Below, one piece after another: positions 1 to 6,174 of a stretch of DNA of 6,719 nt. Within the stretch, counting starts at the first letter, position 1. Each line of letters starts with the position of its first letter. A program made the translations under genes and the position numbers. This stretch comes from an uncultured Prevotella sp. (GTDB lineage Bacteria > Bacteroidota > Bacteroidia > Bacteroidales > Bacteroidaceae). The DNA is taken from positions 1-6,719 of the forward strand of contig CAMYZK010000144.1 of assembly GCA_947303825.1 (NCBI GenBank), in the 5' to 3' direction. The notes under the pieces were generated by a model. The model ran no database searches. It saw only the letters and a list, made by a program, of their open reading frames with translations, and was not told where the DNA came from.

Positions 1-224
1 CTGACACTCCTAGACTCGTTAGGGCCTATTAGTATGTCTATTTCATCAGGCATCTTGCCAAGCGAAAAGCCTTGCACATCGGTAGTGTTGATAACATAGC
101 GCAGGTTGAAGTTTTCATTCTCATGCACCACAGGGTCTACACTCCCTTTGATGGTATAGTTCTGTGCCATGACATTGAGGCATGACAAGAGCCACATTAC
201 TGCTAGATATATTTTGGTCTTCAT
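1..224 (-). CDS. batD: BatD, N-terminal fragment (gene runs off the left edge)
   Basis: Only the first 74 codons are visible; the frame stays open to the window edge. The protein starts with MKTKIYLAVMWLLSCLNVMA and a likely signal peptidase I cut after Ala20, before Gln21. The mature part begins as an Ig-like beta domain: a short strand segment, then NENFNLRYVINTTDVQGF (residues 37-54) and a DIDILIGPNESRS stretch (60-72). The 'LRYVxNT-x-DVxGF ... D-x-x-VLxGP' pattern is what I know from BatD (oxygen-tolerance family) N-termini. Full BatD proteins are usually several hundred residues with more Ig-like repeats, a membrane segment near the C-terminus and a cytosolic tail, none of which can be seen here. 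The start is well fixed: an in-frame TAA lies three codons upstream (234-236), and AGGA (228-231) sits just ahead of the ATG. It follows batC after a 50-nt gap, the largest in the cluster. Position after batC supports the call. Confidence 0.85.
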   Translation of the reverse strand, partial: MKTKIYLAVMWLLSCLNVMAQNYTIKGSVDPVVHENENFNLRYVINTTDVQGFSLGKMPDEIDILIGPNESRSV

Positions 225-274
225 CAGTCCTTTTTAACTTCCTTTATTCTTCCATTTCTCACCCCTCATAAACA
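225..274 (-). promoter_or_regulatory. batC-batD spacer with batD ribosome-binding region
   Basis: This is the longest non-coding stretch in the window (50 nt). Read on the minus strand it is purine-rich, with an AAGGAAG-like motif about 14 nt upstream of the batD ATG and an AGGA only 3 nt upstream. I see no Bacteroidetes-type -7 element (TAnnTTTG), no -33 TTTG and no stem-loop with a T-run. It is therefore read as a translation-initiation leader for batD and not as a promoter or terminator. Confidence 0.45.
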
Positions 275-1093
275 CTACCAGTTCTTTAGGTTGCGTCTGG
301 GGCGGTTCTGGTTGCTTTTCTGCTGATATTCGTCTATCTTGTTGCGTACTTGTTTCTCGCGCTGTTCTGCAGCATTCAGCATCTGGTCTATCCAATCTTT
401 ATCCTGCTGCTGATTTTTCTGTTGTTGGTCCTTGGGCTGCTGTGGCTGTTGCTCATCTTTCTTCTGCTCGTCTTTCTTCTGTTGCTCTTTGTCTTTGTTG
501 TCTTGCTGGTCATTACCCCCGCCACCGCCTCCGCCTTTAGGCAGCTGCCTTTGGCAGAGCACCATGTTGTATCGTGCCTCATCGTCGCGAGGGTTGTTGC
601 GTAGGGCATTCTTATAGGCATCGATGGCCTGCATCAGCAGTTGGTTTTTTGCGTTCAGGTCTTTGCTCTGGTTTGCCCTGGTCTGATAGAGTACACCCAT
701 ATTGTGGAAAGAGGATGCCTTACGCACTTTATTGTCTTCATGGCTGGCAGCCAGAGCAAAATGCTTACGCATGTTTTTGTCGCGAGTGGTGTCTGTCGGC
801 ATAATCTTCCATTCGTCGGGAAACATGGAAGTTCCCAGATTGTAGTTTACCATTGCGTTGGTGCTGTCTGCCTCGTATGCCTTGCGGTACATCTCGTATG
901 CCTTATCGCGCTGTCCCGACTTCATCATCTTGTTGCCACGTCTTACATTATTCCGCATCTCCTTTTCGTTGCTGTTGCTGAAAAGGCCGAACCCACTCTT
1001 TACCATGTTCCAGAATCCATCCGACGACTCTTGGGCACTCGCTGTTGCGGTGAGGGCTATGAATGCAAATATTGCTATTATTCTTCTTGTCAT
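275..1093 (-). CDS. batC: BatC, periplasmic TPR protein with Gln/Lys-rich linker
   Basis: This 272-residue protein starts with a signal peptide (MTRRIIAIFAFIALTATASA, cut before Gln21), so it should act in the periplasm. Two TPR-like helical regions are visible. The first covers about 48-88 (GDKAYEMYRKAY-type helices with a YNLG motif); the second covers about 127-178 (HNMGVLYQ, then AIDAYKNALRNNPRDDEARYNM). They are separated by a less regular segment containing FPDEWKIMPTD. Residues 187-234 are low complexity: seven glycines, then a run of Q, K, D and E. A conserved-looking tail follows (WIDQMLNAAEQREKQVRNKI, 234-253) that matches the 'QMLNA-x-EQ-EK' C-terminal motif I know from BatC. No membrane segment follows the signal peptide. 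TPR proteins act as scaffolds, so a role in assembling BatA/BatB/BatD is a fair inference. The ATG overlaps the batB stop by 4 nt (ATGA), implying translational coupling. Confidence 0.88.
   Translation of the reverse strand: MTRRIIAIFAFIALTATASAQESSDGFWNMVKSGFGLFSNSNEKEMRNNVRRGNKMMKSGQRDKAYEMYRKAYEADSTNAMVNYNLGTSMFPDEWKIMPTDTTRDKNMRKHFALAASHEDNKVRKASSFHNMGVLYQTRANQSKDLNAKNQLLMQAIDAYKNALRNNPRDDEARYNMVLCQRQLPKGGGGGGGNDQQDNKDKEQQKKDEQKKDEQQPQQPKDQQQKNQQQDKDWIDQMLNAAEQREKQVRNKIDEYQQKSNQNRPRRNLKNW
392..535 (-). repeat. Low-complexity region in batC: poly-Gly plus Q/K/D/E-rich linker
   Basis: These bases encode batC residues 187-234: seven consecutive glycines (515-535, using mixed Gly codons GGC/GGA/GGT/GGG), then a 41-residue hydrophilic run made almost entirely of Q, K, D, E, N and P. 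Inside it is a 15-nt direct tandem duplication (452-466 and 467-481) that differs at one base (455 versus 470) and encodes QKKDE twice. The region joins the TPR part to the C-terminal helix and is probably a disordered tether. A linker of this sort is common in BatC proteins; its exact length usually varies. Confidence 0.8.
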
Positions 1094-2130
1094 CTCTTAA
1101 AGAGTTTAAGTTTCTTCAGTGTGGGATTACGGCGGTCGAGAATACATATCTCGATGATAAGCAAGATGAGAGCCAGCAGTCCTACTGCCTGAAACTGTTC
1201 GTCGTAGTCGCTGTACAGGGTAGACTCGGCCTTCTCCAGCTTGTCAAGAGCTTCCTGCAATTGCTTCAGGGCAGTGGCATTGTTCTCCACGTGGATATAG
1301 ACTCCACCGCCTGCCTGTGCCACGTCCTGACACATCTGCTCGTTGAGCTTCGACATCACTTCCTGGCCGGTATTGTCTATCATGTAGCCATTGGTGTCGC
1401 CGTTGCTGTCTACATTAGGCACTAGGGAGCCTTTAGGAGAGCCTATACCCAGCACATACACGGTGCGGCCCTCTTCATGGGCTTCCTTGGCAGCTTCAAG
1501 GGCTTCTCCCTCATGGTCTTCACCATCGGTTATCAGCACAATAGCTTTTCCTACATGCTCCCGCTGGGTAAAGCCCAGACTGGCCGTCCTTATGGCGGCA
1601 GCGATATAGGTGCCTTGTTCGCGAATCATGGATGGGTCTATGCTCGAAAGAAACATCTTTGCCGACACGAAATCGCTTGTGATAGGCAGTTGTATAAACG
1701 CATCGCCAGCAAAGATTACCAACCCTACACGGTCGTTGGTAAACTGGTCAATAAGCTTAGTGATAATCATCTTTGCCCTGTCCATTCGGCTGAGGTTTCC
1801 GTCGACGGCCTTGTCTACAGCCCTCATTGAGTTGCTCACGTCAATGGCGACGATAGCTTCGATGCCAGCCTTTTGCTTTTGGCTTATTGTCTTTCCAAAC
1901 TGAGGACGTGCCAACATGATGATGAGCAGCACCAAGGCTGCCTCAAGAATCCAGAACTTCACTGTTGGTCTCCATTTAGACACCAGTGGCATAAGCTGGC
2001 TCACCAGCTCGGGGTCACCAAACCTCTTCAGACGCTTTTTCCTGTTGCGGTAGGTGACATAGTTGATTAATGCCAGCACTGCTACAACAGCCAGCAGGTA
2101 TAAATATTTCGGGTCTTCAAATCTGAACAT
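1090..2130 (-). CDS. batB: BatB, membrane-anchored VWA-domain protein
   Basis: This 346-residue protein has two N-terminal membrane segments (about 9-27 and 58-75), a VWA domain (about 91-290) and a C-terminal membrane segment (about 314-331) followed by a short basic tail. The MIDAS residues are intact: D97-x-S99-x-S101 in AIDVSNSM, T174 in QGTYIA, and D202 in LITDGED. The ARPQFG stretch (74-79) after the second membrane helix is typical of BatA/BatB. With this topology the VWA domain would face the opposite side from the loops, but the side cannot be proved from sequence alone. VWA domains bind protein partners through a divalent metal; in MoxR/VWA systems the cognate AAA+ ATPase is thought to act on them. 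It begins inside the batA stop (TAATG, 1-nt overlap) and ends in an ATGA overlap with batC. Two positions flanking the MIDAS Thr (Tyr175, Arg181) differ from the Asp residues I recall in many homologues; the metal ligands themselves are unaffected. Confidence 0.92.
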   Translation of the reverse strand: MFRFEDPKYLYLLAVVAVLALINYVTYRNRKKRLKRFGDPELVSQLMPLVSKWRPTVKFWILEAALVLLIIMLARPQFGKTISQKQKAGIEAIVAIDVSNSMRAVDKAVDGNLSRMDRAKMIITKLIDQFTNDRVGLVIFAGDAFIQLPITSDFVSAKMFLSSIDPSMIREQGTYIAAAIRTASLGFTQREHVGKAIVLITDGEDHEGEALEAAKEAHEEGRTVYVLGIGSPKGSLVPNVDSNGDTNGYMIDNTGQEVMSKLNEQMCQDVAQAGGGVYIHVENNATALKQLQEALDKLEKAESTLYSDYDEQFQAVGLLALILLIIEICILDRRNPTLKKLKLFKR

Positions 2131-3134
2131 TACGGTATCCTCCTAAACACTGTTATCCTTAGCAGAATTTCCAGCAGCAGGGCAATGATTGCAGCCATTA
2201 CCAGTTTCTGGTAAATGTCTCTCACCTTGCTGTAGTGCCGTACATCCAGCTTCGATTTCTCCAGTTGGTCAATGTCGCTATATATTTCGCGCAACTCTTC
2301 CTCATTTGTAGCCCTGTAATAACGGCCATTGGTCATTTGTGCTATCTTGCTCAATGTCTGTTCGTCAAGCTCATCGGGCAATACCAGGTTCTGTGTCGTT
2401 CCTCCCACGATGACGGGATAAGATGCTGTGCCGCGTGTGCCAACACCTATTGTATATACGCGAACTCCAAGGCTGTCGGCCATTTCCGCAGCCATCAGCG
2501 GTGATATTTCTCCATAGTTGTTGCTTCCGTCAGTAAGCAGTATTACCACTTTGCTCTTTGCTTTAGAGTCTTTCAGCCTGCTAATAGCATTGGTTAGTCC
2601 CATTCCTATGGCAGTCATGTTAACTAGTGCACCGCTGCCCACATAGTTGCTTGCATTCTTAAGAAGCGACTGCAAGGCAGCATGGTCAATGGTCATGGGA
2701 CACTGTGTGAAGGCATCGCCGGCAAATATTGTCAGGCCTATATTGTCGTTTGTGCGATTGGAAATAAACTCTGCTGCAACTTTCTTTGCTGCCTCAATAC
2801 GGTTGGGGTGAATGTCGGGCGAAAGCATGGACGACGATACGTCGATGGCCAGCATGATGTCTATTCCCTCAATGGTGTGTTCTTCCCAGTCGTTGTGCGA
2901 CTGTGGTCGAGCCATCGCAAGTACAAGAAAGGTAAAAGCTGCTATTCTTAATACGGTTTGCAATGGCATTAGCCTGACCCTCCATGTGCGCTGTGCTCTC
3001 TGCAGGGCAAAGGTGTCGGCCATCCGTATTGTCGGTTCTGTCTTCTTGTGTCTCATCACGTACCATAATATATATGGTATGATGAGCAGAAGCAGAAAGA
3101 GGTATTCCTTATTAGCAAATTCAATGTCTAGCAT
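2130..3134 (-). CDS. batA: BatA, membrane-anchored VWA-domain protein
   Basis: This is a 334-residue paralogue of the downstream batB product with the same plan: membrane helices at about 11-28 and 57-76, a VWA domain at about 90-290, and a C-terminal helix at about 309-328 with a short RRIP end. The MIDAS is complete: D98-x-S100-x-S102 (AIDVSSSM), T174 (NMTAIGMG) and D202 (LLTDGSNNYG). The segments RVYTIGVGT (225-233), LDEQTLSKIA (256-265) and a DIDQLEKSK stretch near 287-295 are typical of BatA. The LARPQ-type motif after helix 2 is AMARPQSH (73-80). The expected partners are the MoxR ATPase and the other Bat proteins. The ATG lies 3 nt after the TGA of the preceding gene, and the TAA overlaps the batB ATG by one base. 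BatA was separated from BatB by gene order and by these motifs. Confidence 0.92.
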   Translation of the reverse strand: MLDIEFANKEYLFLLLLIIPYILWYVMRHKKTEPTIRMADTFALQRAQRTWRVRLMPLQTVLRIAAFTFLVLAMARPQSHNDWEEHTIEGIDIMLAIDVSSSMLSPDIHPNRIEAAKKVAAEFISNRTNDNIGLTIFAGDAFTQCPMTIDHAALQSLLKNASNYVGSGALVNMTAIGMGLTNAISRLKDSKAKSKVVILLTDGSNNYGEISPLMAAEMADSLGVRVYTIGVGTRGTASYPVIVGGTTQNLVLPDELDEQTLSKIAQMTNGRYYRATNEEELREIYSDIDQLEKSKLDVRHYSKVRDIYQKLVMAAIIALLLEILLRITVFRRIP

Positions 3135-3137
3135 ATA

Positions 3138-4274
3138 TCAATATAAGAATATGTCATACATAAACGAGCAGATGTAGGCTAGCATTCCCGCCACGACCAC
3201 GGCAATGATGCCAATAGCAGCCTTCAGTGTCTTCCTCTGTCGCCTTGTCTGCTCCTGTTCTTCCGTAAGCTGGGGCTTTACTATTTCTTCTGTAGGAACA
3301 TTTTCTTGCTTAGTCTGGTTGATGAAGTCTACTGCGTTTACAAGGTTGGTGTCGTTCTCGCCAAGCAGTGTGGAGTATTTTGCAAATTTCACCAGATCAG
3401 CAGTTACAAACAGCTGTCTTAGCTCGTTGAGCTTCTTAGAGTCGTTGGTGTTGGTGAGCCGTTCTATGATTTCACTGCTTGTCATCTCCATGGCGTTGAA
3501 CCCATAGCGTTCATAAATATACTGTCGCAGGGCATCGGTCAGCCTTGTATAGTATTCTTTTGGATTGTCGGCACTGGCTATCTTGTCTGCCTTAATCTCG
3601 TTGATGGCATTCATAGCCTTCTGGTGCGGAGGTATTCGCTTAATAATCTTTATGCGCATGACAATGGGTTTGTTACTGCGCAGCCTGATTATCAGGAATA
3701 TTTCAAGAAGAACCAGCAATACCACAATCCAACTGGCCACAAATGGTTTCCCCATTTCATCTTTCATCCAGTTGAATTCTGTTTCCTGCACGTCTTTTGG
3801 TCCGAAGAATTTCTCCACATTCGTTGTGTCAACGTCAACAGTATACACTTTGAGTGCCAGCTGCTGTGTAGCGTATTCCTTTCCGCTGATGCGTACATTG
3901 ACTGGCGGCAGTGGATAGAGGGTGTCGCGGAAGGAGGTGAGGATATAGTTTACCCTGTGGCATTTCATTCCGTTTCCTTCGTCTGTGGCAGGTTCTTGTA
4001 CAGCCTCAACAACTTCTATGTCGGTGGGCAGAAGAAGGCTGTTGGGGAATTCCACCTTGGCCGTATCCTTTGCGTGAGCCGTAATGGTGAGAGCCACCTG
4101 GTCGCCCACCACCATCTCCATAGAGCTGATGCTGGACTCCACGCTTTGTGCCGACAGTGTAGCATGGCCTGCAAAGCACAATAATGCAGCTATAAGCATC
4201 CTTGTGTGTCGCAGCCCTCTGTTACACATCAAGCCTGTCAAGCTATAATCTTTTTTCATTTGGCATTTCTCCAT
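3138..4274 (-). CDS. Short BatD-like membrane protein with DUF4381-like cytosolic region
   Basis: The 378-residue reading has a long N-region, then a signal peptide core (about 26-42, ending LSAQ) and a periplasmic part (about 43-179). That part looks like a single Ig-like beta domain of the BatD type: SSMEMVVGDQVALTIT (50-65), then VEFPNSLLLPTDIEVVE (74-90), and TLYPLPPVNVRISGKEY (118-134). A membrane helix follows at about 180-197 and then a strongly basic stretch (198-218), giving a positive-inside signal. The cytosolic part (about 215-320) carries YYTRLTDALRQYIYERYGFN and DLVKFAKYS, features I associate with DUF4381-like regions beside MoxR/VWA genes. After a charged coil (335-351) comes a second hydrophobic helix (352-370). 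The annotated ATG (4274) lies 11 nt after the preceding stop. A second ATG at codon 6 (4259), opening with MKKDY and preceded by GGAG, is an equally plausible start and gives a shorter signal peptide. It has no standard symbol; its location between DUF58 and batA is the usual Bacteroidetes arrangement. Confidence 0.75.
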   Translation of the reverse strand: MEKCQMKKDYSLTGLMCNRGLRHTRMLIAALLCFAGHATLSAQSVESSISSMEMVVGDQVALTITAHAKDTAKVEFPNSLLLPTDIEVVEAVQEPATDEGNGMKCHRVNYILTSFRDTLYPLPPVNVRISGKEYATQQLALKVYTVDVDTTNVEKFFGPKDVQETEFNWMKDEMGKPFVASWIVVLLVLLEIFLIIRLRSNKPIVMRIKIIKRIPPHQKAMNAINEIKADKIASADNPKEYYTRLTDALRQYIYERYGFNAMEMTSSEIIERLTNTNDSKKLNELRQLFVTADLVKFAKYSTLLGENDTNLVNAVDFINQTKQENVPTEEIVKPQLTEEQEQTRRQRKTLKAAIGIIAVVVAGMLAYICSFMYDIFLY

Positions 4275-4285
4275 ATATTGATAGC

Positions 4286-5158
4286 CTAGCGCCCTCTACG
4301 GTTAAACAGCTGTAGCAACTGCTTCACGTAGTCATCGTCGGTGGCTATGCTCACAGTGTCAACTCCGCTTTTTGCAAAAGTCTCCTTCAGGTCTCTCTGG
4401 TGCCTGTTCCAATATTGCCTGTAGGCCTCTCTTACCGACTTGCTCGACGTGTCCACATATTGCTCGTATCCGGTCTCGGCATCCACAACTTTCATCAGTC
4501 CCACCTTTGGCAGCTCTGTAGCCCTTCTGTCATAGACCTGAATAGCACATACGTCGTGCTTGCGGTTGGCAATATCCAGCTGCTGCTGGAAGCTCTGCCT
4601 TACGTAGAAGTCGCTTAGCACGAATGCAGTACATTTACGCTTCGATACGCCAGTGAGGAACTCCAGTGCCATAGAGATGTCTGTGCGGCAGCTTTCCGGC
4701 TTGAAGTCAAGCATCTCCCTTATTATATAAAGAATGTGTTTCCTGCCTTTCTTGGGCGGAATGTATTTCTCTATCTTGTCAGAGAAGAACACCACTCCAA
4801 TCTTGTCGTTGTTCTCTATTGCCGAGAATGCAAGTGTGGCAGCTATCTCTGTAGTCATGTCGCGTTTCATCATCTGGCGCGTTCCGAAGTCCAGCGAACC
4901 GCTTACGTCGATAAGCAGCATTACCGTCAGTTCTCGCTCCTCCTCAAAAACCTTTACATACGGGCGATTGAAGCGTGCCGTGACATTCCAGTCGATGTCG
5001 CGCACATCGTCGCCATACTGATATTCCCTTACTTCGCTAAAGGCCATACCCCTTCCTTTGAAGGCTGTATGATACTGCCCGGCAAAGATATTCGAACTCA
5101 GTCCGCGAGTCTTTATCTCAATCTTCCTTACTTTCTTTAGTATCTCACTGGTTTCCAT
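4286..5158 (-). CDS. DUF58 protein with VWA-like metal site, MoxR partner
   Basis: This 290-residue soluble protein has no signal peptide or membrane helix, so it is cytosolic. The DUF58 core is clear: KGRGMAFSEVREYQYGDDVR then DIDWNVTARF (residues 34-63), and VKVFEEEREL (68-77). It runs into a VWA-like fold with a MIDAS-like DVSGS (D84, S86, S88), a possible Thr ligand in RTDI (T159) and a possible Asp in LSDF (D183). Many DUF58 proteins have N-terminal membrane helices; this is the short cytosolic form usually found directly behind moxR. Its biochemical role is unknown; as with other VWA partners, it is inferred to be an adaptor or target for the MoxR ATPase. Its ATG shares a base with the moxR stop (TGATG), a strong sign of coupled translation with moxR. 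Confidence 0.92.
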   Translation of the reverse strand: METSEILKKVRKIEIKTRGLSSNIFAGQYHTAFKGRGMAFSEVREYQYGDDVRDIDWNVTARFNRPYVKVFEEERELTVMLLIDVSGSLDFGTRQMMKRDMTTEIAATLAFSAIENNDKIGVVFFSDKIEKYIPPKKGRKHILYIIREMLDFKPESCRTDISMALEFLTGVSKRKCTAFVLSDFYVRQSFQQQLDIANRKHDVCAIQVYDRRATELPKVGLMKVVDAETGYEQYVDTSSKSVREAYRQYWNRHQRDLKETFAKSGVDTVSIATDDDYVKQLLQLFNRRGR

Positions 5159-6156
5159 CAGGGAACTTCCACCTTGTTGATGATTTTCGATACAATCTCC
5201 TCGCTGGTGACATTCGATGCCTCTGCCTCGTATGTCAGTCCTATTCTGTGGCGCAGCACATCGTGGGATATGGCTCTTACGTCTTCAGGAACGACATATC
5301 CTCTTCTCTTTATGAAGGCGTATGCCCTGGCTGCCTTTGCCAGGTTGATGCTAGCACGTGGCGAGCCACCAAAGTCTATCATGTCTTTCAGTTCCCGCAA
5401 GCCATAACGGTCGGGATAGCGTGTGGCAAAGACAATGTCGGCAACATATTGCTCAATTTTCTCGTCCAGATAGACTTCGTTGACCACTTTCCTTGCTTTC
5501 AGTATTTCGTCGGTGGTAGTGACTGGGCTTACCTGAGGCAGTCCGCCTTCGCTTATGTTCTCGCGAATGATGCGTTTCTCCTCTTCCAGGGTGGGGTAGT
5601 CTATTACCACTTTAAGCATGAAACGGTCTACCTGTGCCTCAGGCAGGGGATAGGTACCTTCTTGCTCTATGGGGTTCTGAGTTGCCATCACCATAAATGG
5701 TGTGGGCATGCTGAAAGTGTCACTGCCAATGGTGACTTGCTTCTCCTGCATGGCCTCGAGCAGTGCACTCTGCACCTTTGCCGGTGCACGGTTTATCTCG
5801 TCGGCAAGTACAAAGTTTGCAAAGACGGGACCTTTCTTCACAAGGAACTTCTCGTCTTTCTGTGAGTAAATCATGGTGCCCGTCACGTCGGCAGGCAGAA
5901 GGTCGGGAGTGAACTGTATTCGGCTGAAGCTTGCATCAATCAGTTTGGCAAGCGTATTGATAGCCAGTGTCTTTGCCAGTCCCGGCACACCTTCCAGCAG
6001 GATGTTGCCGTCGCTGAGCAGACCTATGAGCAACGAGTCTACCAGATGTTTCTGGCCCACAATGACTCTGTCCATACCTGTAGTAAGGTTTGTGACAAAC
6101 GAACTTTGCTGCTCTATCCTGATATTCAGTTCCCTAATGTCAATATTCTCTGTCAT
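5158..6156 (-). CDS. moxR: MoxR-family AAA+ ATPase
   Basis: This 332-residue protein, full family length, has all of the ATPase motifs: Walker A GVPGLAKT (56-63), Walker B VLADEINRA (116-124), sensor 1 in MATQNP (157-162), an EAQVDRF arginine-finger region (173-179) and the sensor 2 arginine in GGSPRAS (R267). The MoxR hallmarks DRVIVGQ (29-35) and QEGTYPLPEAQ (165-175) are present. It should be a cytosolic ring-forming ATPase acting as a chaperone or remodeller on VWA proteins; here the candidates are the DUF58 protein, BatA and BatB. The chosen ATG leaves about 28 residues ahead of the VIVGQ motif, normal for the family. The 18-nt gap to the upstream LysM gene is A-rich on the minus strand and has no clear Shine-Dalgarno, as is common in Bacteroidetes. 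The gene ends in a 1-nt overlap with the DUF58 gene. Confidence 0.95.
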   Translation of the reverse strand: MTENIDIRELNIRIEQQSSFVTNLTTGMDRVIVGQKHLVDSLLIGLLSDGNILLEGVPGLAKTLAINTLAKLIDASFSRIQFTPDLLPADVTGTMIYSQKDEKFLVKKGPVFANFVLADEINRAPAKVQSALLEAMQEKQVTIGSDTFSMPTPFMVMATQNPIEQEGTYPLPEAQVDRFMLKVVIDYPTLEEEKRIIRENISEGGLPQVSPVTTTDEILKARKVVNEVYLDEKIEQYVADIVFATRYPDRYGLRELKDMIDFGGSPRASINLAKAARAYAFIKRRGYVVPEDVRAISHDVLRHRIGLTYEAEASNVTSEEIVSKIINKVEVP

Positions 6157-6174
6157 TTCTTTTTCTGTTTATTG

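Noticed and set aside
180..224. Possible lipoprotein signal (LLSC) in BatD
   Set aside because: The Cys at residue 15 comes after a very short hydrophobic core with Leu at -2, and a good signal peptidase I site (VMA before Gln21) follows, as is usual in BatD.
225..274. Terminator or internal promoter between batC and batD
   Set aside because: No stem-loop with a T-run and no TAnnTTTG/TTTG pair can be found in the 50 nt.
350..604. Plus-strand open frame that looks like a very hydrophobic Leu-rich membrane peptide
   Set aside because: The Leu/Phe run is just the reverse complement of the Gln/Lys/Glu codons in the batC linker.
388..621. Second minus-strand open frame within batC
   Set aside because: It is an alternative frame of the low-complexity region with basic, repetitive sequence and no recognisable domain; batC is the convincing frame.
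641..1192. Plus-strand open frame of 183 codons opposite batC
   Set aside because: It lies antisense to a well-supported gene, its translation resembles no family I recognise, and similar shadows occur opposite every gene here (for example 3624-4184 and 5248-5865).
2869..3066. Minus-strand open frame of 65 codons inside batA
   Set aside because: It is out of frame with the intact batA gene and has no recognisable motif.
1090..6156. A phage-defence or other undescribed ATPase-VWA system
   Set aside because: MoxR plus VWA genes can appear in defence-like contexts, but the full DUF58-BatA-BatB-BatC-BatD set in canonical order, with no nuclease, protease or mobile gene nearby, identifies the known Bat operon.
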